Below are positions 56,647 through 64,000 of a stretch of DNA of 64,000 nt, in pieces; position 1 is the first letter of the stretch, and each line of letters starts with the position of its first letter. A program made the translations under genes and the position numbers. The notes under the pieces were generated by a model that was given only the letters and a program-made list of their open reading frames with translations, ran no database searches and was not told the origin of the DNA. The DNA lies in contig NC_053390.1 in assembly GCF_905171765.1 (NCBI RefSeq), forward strand, positions 590,420,293-590,484,292, written 5' to 3'. This stretch comes from Bufo bufo (taxonomy: Eukaryota > Chordata > Amphibia > Anura > Bufonidae).

Positions 56647-56760
56647 ACGGAAACCAGCATTCCGTCACGGTTCCATTATTTTGGACGGAAACAAAAGTCC
56701 TGTCTGCAGGACTTTTTTTATGTCCAAAATAACGGAAACCAGATGCAATTCTGGTGATGC
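56647..56760. repeat. Small palindrome (GGAAACCAG...CCAAAATAACGG)
   Basis: CGGAAACCAGCATTCCGTCA and ATAACGGAAACCAGATGCAA face each other across CCTGTCTGCAGGAC. It can form a hairpin. Confidence 0.6.
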
Positions 56761-57292
56761 AAATAAAATGTAGATATTTTTTTTCAAAGGTTTTTATTTA
56801 TTTTTAATAGTAAAACAACAAAAAAGAAAATTTGGTATCGCTGTAATCGTATTGAGCAGCAGAATAAGGACATCATGTCATTTTTAGAGCACAGTGAATG
56901 CCATAATATCAAAAGCCAAAAAACCTTGTTGGAATTGTGTGTTTTTTTTTCCCCCTTTTTTCAATACAAGTCATGGTAAATTGAATGGTGCCATTGAAAC
57001 ACTAATTATCCTGCAAACAATAAGCTCTCATATGGGTACATAAATGGAAAATGAAAAAGTTATGGCTATTGCAATGCGGGGAGAAAAAAACTAAAATGCA
57101 AGCACAAAAATGGGCCCAGTACTTAAGAGGTTAAGTAATTTTATGGTGCAAAAGTAATAACAGATATAAAATACAAAAAAAATACAAAAAAAATTATTTC
57201 AGCTAATTCCATGTCCAATTTATGCTGCTTTCCTCCTGATCCTTGGGTGTTCCCAAACAGAAGTTTTTGATGACATATGGGAAACTGCCATA

Positions 57293-57752
57293 GGCCTCCT
57301 GCACACGACCGTTGTGTGCACCCGTGGCCGTTGTCCCGTTTAACATGTTTTTCTGCGGTCCCATTGACTTTCAATGGGTCCGTGGAAAAATCGGAAAATG
57401 CACGGTTTGGCAGCCGCATCCGAGATCCGTGTTTCCTGGCTGTGAAAAAAATATGACCTGTCCTATTTTTTTCACGGCCAACGGTTCACGGACCCATTCA
57501 AGTCAATGCGTTCGTGAAAAATCACGGATGTACACAAGATTATCATCCGCGTCCGTGATCCGTGTCCGTGATCCGTTTTTTCCTATCATTTCAATGGCAA
57601 ACTTGACTTAGATTTTATATATTTTTTTTCATGTCCGTGGATCCTTCAAAAATCACGGAAGACCCACGGAAGAAAAAATGGGCACGGATCACAGTACAAC
57701 GGAACCACGTTTTGCGGGACGTTAAAAAATACTGTCGTGTGCAGGAGGCCAT
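57293..57752. mobile_element. Palindromic MITE (GGCCTCCTGCACACGAC ends)
   Basis: ATAGGCCTCCTGCACACGAC mirrors GTCGTGTGCAGGAGGCCATA. Inner arms carry CACGGATC and GATCCGTG motifs. Confidence 0.88.
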
Positions 57753-58464
57753 ACTCTGGAGAAACTGTATAACAGTTTGTGTGATTTTTTCTGATCAAGG
57801 CCTCGTCCACATTTCCATGTCAGTTTGACGTACGTGAAAAACACTCTTCATATTGGATCCGTGATGGGTCAATTTTTTATTTTTTTTGTTACATCCATTT
57901 TTTAAGGACGAACCACAAATCTCACAGGTTTGATTTTAGGCCAGAATAATGGATTGTGCATAAACACCAGGCCAGGTGTCTCATCAGATGCAATTTTCTA
58001 CTGCTTTTAACAACCAGAACTTGGCTTTTCTTGTTTGGCATGCAGGTGATGCTATGTCTAGTGGTAGTATGTGTTCTGCATCGGTTGGGCAAATTCTGAT
58101 TGCCTGGCTACTTTCTTGACGCTTTGGAGAACGGCGCTTTCGGGATTAGAATGAAACGCATAGATGTAGGAGGATGTAGGTTCATCCAATTGTCGCTCAG
58201 AGGGAAACCAAAGGCTATTTTCATGCGCTGCATGGTGACCTCTTCCAACATCCAGACAATTTTTTGCCATCCTGCTGACTCTAACCTATTCTAATACATG
58301 ATTGCAGTGTTACATTTCAGTAGAGGAGTGGCACCTTGTGACTCTCATGTAAGTTTTCTTTATGAGAATGTGATGTATGATCTATTCTAGATTACATTGC
58401 TATGGTGTTATGTTTCTGCTCGACTGTTTGAAACCTGTTTTGAAGTATAATTTTTGTATTTAGT
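57753..58464. other. No recognised feature
   Basis: AT-rich sequence; no supported gene. Confidence 0.45.
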
Positions 58465-58850
58465 TTGTGCTCGGATCGGCTCATGCTGAGAGGGTACCCT
58501 ACCTAAGCCTATACTCCACCCCCCCAACCTAGAAGCAGCAAAGTTATGCCGGAACTGCTTATCGAAGGGTAGCCTAAAGGGGGCTACCCCAATGATGAGA
58601 CCTGAAAGAAGGGAGGGCTCCTGGGTGGGTTGAAATCGTTCGAACCGACAAGTGGGGGGAGGAGGGCCAGGTTTAAATAGTGAACGCCCCGCCTCCCCTC
58701 ACACAAATGCGGCACTCTTAATTGCCTACCACTTGTGCTCGGATCGGCTCATGCTGAGAGGGTACCCTACCTAAGCCTATACTCCACCCCCCCAACCTAG
58801 AAGCAGCAGAGTTATGCCGGAACTGCTTATCGAAGGGTAGCCTAAAGGGG
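58465..58850 (-). repeat. 118-bp direct repeats around a 150-bp spacer
   Basis: The copies 58465-58582 and 58733-58850 are nearly identical (TTGTGCTCGGATCGGCTCAT through GGGTAGCCTAAAGGGG). On the minus strand they follow the recombinase remnant, so the order is ORF, repeat, spacer, repeat. This is the B1-A2-B2 layout of split-repeat YR retroelements such as Ngaro. The matching A1 copy was not found. Confidence 0.7.
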
Positions 58851-59840
58851 CCAAAAGAATCATGCATAGGAGTTTGAAAACTTGATAACAGAAACTACAG
58901 ACCAAAACTCGAAAGCCAATGATATTTCGTTTTATGCATGGAACACGCGGAACTCCGACGACCCAACCGTTTGATGATATGTACTGGCACCTTATGCATG
59001 GACGCCGCCGCTGCCGCGCCCATGCGGAAGGAATGTCCTGTGATCCAGCGAGGACCGACCCCTGAACCTGTCAACTAACCTGAATGTACGTAAGAAAGGC
59101 CGCGGTGGTTAGCCGGGCATTGCCTAGTTCGAGTACGGGAGAACATGCCGCTTGGACTAAATACTACGCAGCCAAGCCTCCAAGGCCTGCATCGGACACC
59201 ATCTGCTGTCCGTGGGAAAGTATCTGACCGCCACTGATTGCCCCGGCCGTGACGTCTTGGACGAGGCCAAGGTGAGGACATAGATGGACCCGCGCCGGAT
59301 GAGCTGACCTTTCCGCAAGCACCCAGCCAGTGTATTGGTGCCCATGAGCTCGCCTGACCTGAGGAATCCATGGAAAGCCAGGTACAAGGCTGTTTCTACC
59401 AGAGCGCTAACCTGCGGCCCGAACGGTTTGCCCCTGCAGTTTGCCTGTCACGGCCTGAACAAGCTACCGGTAAATGGCTGACGCCCATGTAGTTTCACAA
59501 CAGACATCTTGCGCAAACCCTTCGACGCCGCTTTGATCGGGTGGGCGGAGAAGAGTGACGGTAGGTCCGGATGTAGCCTGTACCAATGGTGCTGAATACC
59601 TGCCATGTATAGTTAACAATGCTATAGGACAGGTTTAATTGAGAGTGGCAAAAACCCCGACAAAGCCCAATAGGTGAGTGATAGGCCCCCGGTGGCCGGG
59701 TAGGTGTTCTCATATGTCTGAAACAGGCGCCAAGCTGTCTTGTAAGCCCTCAGAGTATTACTGGCCAAGGAATTGGCCATCAGTCTCTTAGCTACGGGCC
59801 TGCTGAGGAATTTTTTATTTATTTTTTTTACCTCCATGCG
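58851..59840 (-). pseudogene. DIRS/Ngaro-type tyrosine recombinase
   Basis: From 59837 down the N-terminal core-binding part reads VAKRLMANSLASNTLRAYKT then AWRLFQTYE. After a shift, AGIQHHWYRLHPDLPS and IKAASKGLRK follow. The catalytic part has AFHGFLRSGEL (first Arg) in 59157-59387, RLTTAAFLTY near 59110, then GHSFRMGAAAAAS (His and second Arg) and KRLGRRSSA with a Tyr further on (about 59020-58920). These are the RHRY residues of tyrosine recombinases from retroelements that integrate without an integrase. At least three shifts are needed, so it is dead. The RT part is not seen here; satellite DNA starts right upstream. Confidence 0.85.
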
Positions 59841-61250
59841 TGAGAGACTCTAATGGCGGAGTCCTGTGTGTAAACCTAAAGCGGAGAAGCCATGCGCGAG
59901 AGACTAATGGCGGAGCCATGCGTGAGAGACTAATGGCGGAGTCATATGTGTAAAACTAAAACGGAGAATCTCTGCGTGAGGGACTCTAATGGTGGAGTCA
60001 TGTGTAAAACTAAAACGGAGAAGCCATGCGTGAGAGACTCAGATGGCGGAGTCATATTTGCAACCCAAAACGGGGAAGCCATGCGCGAGACTCCAATGGC
60101 GGAGACATATGTGTGAACCTAAACGGAGAAGCCATGCGTGAGAGACCAATGGTGGAGCCACATGTGCAACCCAAAACGGAGAAGCCATGCGTGAGAGACT
60201 CCAATGGCGGAGTCACATGTGCAAACCCAAAACGGAGCAGCCATGCGTGAGAGACTCTAATGGCGGAGTCATATGTGCCAACCTAAAACGGAGAAGCCAG
60301 GCGTGAGAGACTAATGGCGGAGTCGTACGTGCAAAACTCACACCAAGAAGCCATGCGTGAGAGACTCTAATGGCGGAGTCATATGTGTAACCTAAAACGG
60401 GGAAGGCATGCGTGAGACTCTAATGGCGGAGACATATGTGTGAACCTAACGGAGAAGCCATGCGTGAGAGACTAATGGCGGAGTCATATGTGTAACCTAA
60501 AACGGAGCAGCCATGCGTGAGAGATTCTAATGGCGGAGTCATATGTGCCAACCTAAAACGGAGAAGCCATGCGTGAGAGACTCTAATGGCAGAGTCATAT
60601 GTGTAAAGCTAAAACGGAGCAGCCATGCGTGAGAGATTCTAATGGCGGAGTCATATGTGTAACTAAAACGGAGAAGCCATGCGTGAGAGACTCTAATGGC
60701 GGAGTCATATGTGTAAACCTAAAACGGAGCAGCCATGCGTGAGAGATTCTAATGGCGGAGTCATATGTGCCAACCTAAAACGGAGAAGCCAGGCGTGAGA
60801 GACTAATGGCGGAGTCGTATGTGTAAAACTCACACGGAGCAGCCATGCGTGAGAGACTCAGATGGTGGAGTCATATGTGCAAACCCAAAACGGGGAAGCC
60901 ATGCGTGAGAGACTCTAATGGCGGAGTCATATGTGTGAACCTAACGGAGAAGCCATGCGTGAGAGACTAATGGCGGAGTCATATGTGTAACCTAAAACGG
61001 AGCAGCCATGCGTGAGAGATTCTAATGGCGGAGTCATATGTGCCAACCTAAAACGGAGAAGCCAGGCGTGAGAGACTAATGGCGGAGTCGTATGTGTAAA
61101 ACTCACACGGAGCAGCCATGCGTGAGAGACTCTAATGGCGGAGTCATATGTGTAAACCTAAAACGGAGAAGCCAGGCGTGAGAGACTCTAATGGCGGATC
61201 CGTATGTGTAAAACTAACACATAGAAGCCATGCGTGAGAGACTCAAAAAT
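59836..61250. repeat. 56-bp satellite array (~25 copies)
   Basis: The unit contains ACGGAGAAGCCATGCGTGAG, AGACTCTAATGGCGGAGTCA and TATGTGTAAACCTAAA. Units vary by small deletions (for example AGACTAATGGCGG) and by AAGCC/CAGCC. Higher-order repetition of blocks is visible (60440-60560 against 60950-61070). It is CpG-containing and noncoding. Confidence 0.93.
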
Positions 61251-61251
61251 G

Positions 61252-61290
61252 TATTTTTTTATTTATTTTTTATTTTTTTTTCACTATCAA
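61252..61290. repeat. T-rich tract between repeat blocks
   Basis: A TTTATTT-type run closes the 56-bp array. Similar tracts lie at 59808-59830, 62563-62616 and 63055-63074. Confidence 0.85.
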
Positions 61291-61554
61291 CCACTTAAGC
61301 AGCTCCCGTATGGGCACAGCTCTGAATACGAGCATGAAGAGCATGGTATAACGCAGATCACCTGCACGGACTAACTAACATCCTGTGCCTAACTAACCCC
61401 CTTGGCACCTTATGTACGGCCGGCAGCAGGAAGCCAGCCACCGCCTATGATCTGCTCCCTCTGACCGAGCCTAGTACTCCTTCCCCTGATCCCTACCTAC
61501 CTAACGGCACGGCGGCCCATGCCAGACTTTATTGAAGATGAGGAGCCTTACCCC

Positions 61555-61835
61555 CCAGCCGCGTGGGGAGCTCACGCTGCTCCCTGGCAGAATGCACCAG
61601 TGCGGGGGAGCCCCCCTCCTCAGCTAGGGCCGACCCACCGCCGGCTGGACACTCGTACCGCGTGGGGAGCAGCGCCGCTCCCTGGCAATGTGCACCGGAT
61701 CAGAGGGAGCCCTTCCTTTACCGTGGGCCCCGGCCCCCGCTGGTTTGAACCGTGTGCCGCGTGAGGAGCCGCACAGCTCCCTGGCATTTTGCGCCGGTGC
61801 GGGAGTGCCCCCCTCACCTAGGGGCTGGTTATTGT
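61555..61835 (+). repeat. Three GC-rich ~95-bp tandem units
   Basis: Each unit has GCGTGGGGAGC (or GCGTGAGGAGC), GCTCCCTGGCA, a TGCACC/GCGCCGG core and a GGGGAGCCC-like end. The overlapping ORFs on both strands appear to follow from the repeats; no family was recognised. Confidence 0.75.
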
Positions 61836-62089
61836 GACTGGAACCCGCTGGGAGACTGAAGCCTAACTGGACCTACCTGTGACTGTGAAGGCTGACCTCC
61901 CAGCCCGTGGCTGACCCACGTGCGTAGTCGTGACGCAACTACCCGTAGATGCCCACCCAGTGCCTGTAGTTAACGGGAGTGTGACCGAGTCTGTGGATGT
62001 GACCGACTAGCCCCTGTAGTCGTGAGGGGACCCTACATCGAGAGTAGCGGTAACGGACCATCGCCTGTAGACGTGGTAGTATTACCTCG
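61836..62089. other. GC-rich linker
   Basis: The sequence has CTGTAGTCGTGA-like words that grade into the 53-bp array. Confidence 0.4.
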
Positions 62090-62535
62090 TGAGTCTGTTG
62101 ACATGAGACCAATGCCTGCAGTCGTGGCCGGTCTGAATAATGAGTCTGTAGTCGTAACGGATTTGTGCCTGCAGTCGTGGCAGGGCTTTAGAGCGGGTCT
62201 GTAGTTGTGACAGACTGATGCCTGCAGTCGTGGCAGGACTTTATAACGAGTCTGTAGTCGTGACAGACTGATGCCTGCAGTCGTGGCAGGGCTTTATAAC
62301 GGGTCTGTAGTCGTGACAGACTGATGCCTGCAGTCGTGGCAGGACTTTATAACGAGTCTGTAGTCGTGACAGACTGATGCCTGCAGTCGTGGCAGGGCTT
62401 TATAACGGGTCTGTAGTCGTGACAGACTGTTGCCTGCAGTCGTGGCAGGGCTTTAGAGCGGGTCTGTAGTCGTGACAGACTGATGCCTGCAGTCGTGGCA
62501 GGGCTTTATAAGGAGTCTGTAGTCGTGACAGACCT
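62090..62535 (+). repeat. 53-bp satellite array (~8 copies)
   Basis: The unit is TGATGCCTGCAGTCGTGGCA, then GGGCTTTATAACGGGTCTGT, then AGTCGTGACAGAC. Units alternate between AGGAC and AGGGC variants, suggesting a two-unit higher-order period. The first copies are degenerate. Confidence 0.92.
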
Positions 62536-62562
62536 GGCAAAGCAACATTCCTATCTATACCA

Positions 62563-62616
62563 TTTTTATTTATTTATTTATTTATTTATTTTATTTATTT
62601 ATTTTTTTCTTTTCCC
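62563..62616. repeat. (TTTA)n microsatellite
   Basis: Tandem TTTA units end in a T-rich and C-rich run. Confidence 0.9.
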
Positions 62617-63449
62617 CCCCACCAAAGGCCACGACTGTAGGCGCCACCCTGTAAGAGATGCGCCAGAGGCCTGGACATAATAGTCCACCATCCCCCGTCC
62701 CCCAAGCCTATGCAGGAGAAAAGAGGGGGTTGGACCCCGCATGCACCACCCCTGACTCACCTGGCGGCCATGACAGCCACGAACCCCACAGTATCGTAAG
62801 TTAGCCCACCACCTGTGGACCTGAATAACCAAGGACAGACGTGTGAGTGAGCGCACGCCGGCTGGGCGACCCTTCACTCATGCCACCGCTCCCTAGCTAA
62901 CCACCGGATTATTGTGACTGCGCCCGAACCAACCCCCTGACTGACCGTATGGGCTTACGGGCGGCCCGGCTGCGTGCGCAAAGTGATGTGGCCAGCCCCC
63001 CTCCTTGAAGCCCTCTTTATATTTGATCCTTGAACATATTCCAAATTTATTTGAATTTATTTTTTTTTTTTTACTCCTGCCTTAGTACCTAGCCACTGTG
63101 CCTGAGCAGAGGAGCCCTGCACCTGGACTGCAGTACCAGTATGGGCCTGTAGGTGTCGCCCTCTATCAAGCCAGGACCTGCTGGAGCGCAGCAAGCCAGT
63201 GATTCCCTTCTAGGTTAGAATTAACCATTGAAATCATAACTTGTTATACAGTGCACATGTCTGAGTATCTGCTTATCTTGTCTTGCCTGAGTTTGGCGCA
63301 GTAAAGAAGACAAGTTTATTCTGCAGCGGATTCCTAGACATGACTGAAAGTCACATAAGCATGTGCACCTTCACTGCCTCGCTAATTGTAATTACCAGGA
63401 GAACGTGCATCAGGATCGGCTGTGAGGAATTTGCGCTCCGCCATGTGGA
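62617..63449. other. No recognised gene
   Basis: Moderate GC content with a T run at 63055-63074. I see no supported ORF. Confidence 0.45.
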
Positions 63450-64000
63450 ACATTGCATCCCGTGCCCACCGCTATCGACTATTTGTACAGGGAAAGCCGC
63501 GGCGTATTAATCGCCTATAGGTTTCAGCTTCCGCCCCCTGATCCTGCAGCTGGACCTCCACTTACTGATTGCAGCTAATGAATAGATCACTGTGTGAGCG
63601 GACGGCGTTTTCCTCTACGGCGGAACAAATGTTTATGTTCTGATACGGGAGTGAGTGATATACAGTATGACGCTGCGTCGTGGAGCCGGCGGCCGGCGTG
63701 ACCGATGCTCAGGGTATGCGAGCGGACGTCGTGACCCGTCGCTGCTGAGCCACAGGTGAGGGGTGCCCGCCTGGGGGACGCTGCATGTGGGAGCGGGGGT
63801 GCTTGGCGCAGGGCCTGGAGCGGATCGGGGTGCCTGTATCGGGGTGCCGGAAGCGATCGGGAGTGCGGGCAGTCTCCATCGCAGCTGGGGACCGGCGGCA
63901 CGCTCGGCAGCCCCACATGTTATACATAGCGAGACGGGTGTACAAGCCACCCTGCCTACCTAATCACCGTAGCGACGAGCCCGACGCAGCCGATCCCCCG
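63450..64000 (+). promoter_or_regulatory. CpG-rich segment, possible promoter and first exon
   Basis: CpG density rises sharply from about 63450 to the window end (for example GGCGGCCGGCGTGACCGATG). CCACAG followed by GTGAGG at 63751-63761 is a strong donor consensus on the plus strand, so a noncoding first exon might end at 63755. No TATA box or initiator was confirmed. This could be the 5' end of a host gene lying mostly beyond the window, or simply a GC-rich repeat. Confidence 0.4.

Noticed and set aside
62022..62680. Short ORFs with repeated MPAVVAGL
   Set aside because: They come from the 53-bp satellite and change with unit variants.

Overview
The window looks like repeat-dense intergenic DNA from a vertebrate, most likely an anuran amphibian. 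It has no bacterial-type operons and is AT-rich. It is packed with Tc1-like transposons, Penelope-like retroelements (PLEs), a CR1/L2-type LINE, a DIRS/Ngaro-type recombinase remnant and dozens of palindromic MITEs of kinds common in frog genomes. I see no certain host protein-coding exon. The only host-gene hint is a CpG-rich segment at the far right (about 63.45-64.0 kb) with a good splice-donor consensus. The species call is inference from repeat content.

Layout. 0-2.4 kb: a PLE reverse-transcriptase fragment abuts an intact Tc1-like element (DD37E). 2.4-10.3 kb: a nearly full-length PLE on the minus strand is bounded by two ~680-bp direct repeats (pseudo-LTRs). Each repeat holds an identical 54-nt hammerhead-ribozyme motif in sense orientation. 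The PLE ORF (RT plus GIY-YIG endonuclease) carries four apparent single-base frameshifts, and a second intact Tc1-like element (DD34E) sits in its 3' part. 10.7-13.1 kb: a ~430-bp tandem array with an inverted last copy is interrupted by two TTAA-flanked foldback elements. 13.2-14.8 kb: an intact DD35E Tc1-like element, with a broken sister copy at 27.6-29.2 kb. 25.1-27.1 kb: a LINE fragment split by a Tc1-like relic. 27.4-32.3 kb: a nested complex of a long inverted repeat, a TTAA element and an inverted pair of PLE 3' ends flanked by a 14-bp duplication. 32.3-42.6 kb: MITEs and relics. 43.0-44.2 kb: a DD36E Tc1-like element whose ORF is open but whose expected start codon reads ATT. 50-58 kb: large palindromic elements and a LINE with a hAT-type MITE inside it. 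58.5-63 kb: a tyrosine-recombinase remnant next to a repeat-spacer-repeat end, followed by 56-bp and 53-bp satellite arrays and a triplicated GC-rich unit.

How the parts work together. The DNA transposons encode cut-and-paste transposases that act on their own terminal repeats, and the MITEs depend on transposases supplied elsewhere. In the PLE, RT plus endonuclease would drive target-primed insertion, and the paired ribozymes could cut a read-through transcript into unit-length RNA. The signal I rate highest is this pair of hammerhead ribozymes at matching positions in the two pseudo-LTRs, with a self-complementary stem III (ACATGT) that suggests a dimeric fold. PLE-borne hammerheads are a known class, so the novelty is in this family and its arrangement.
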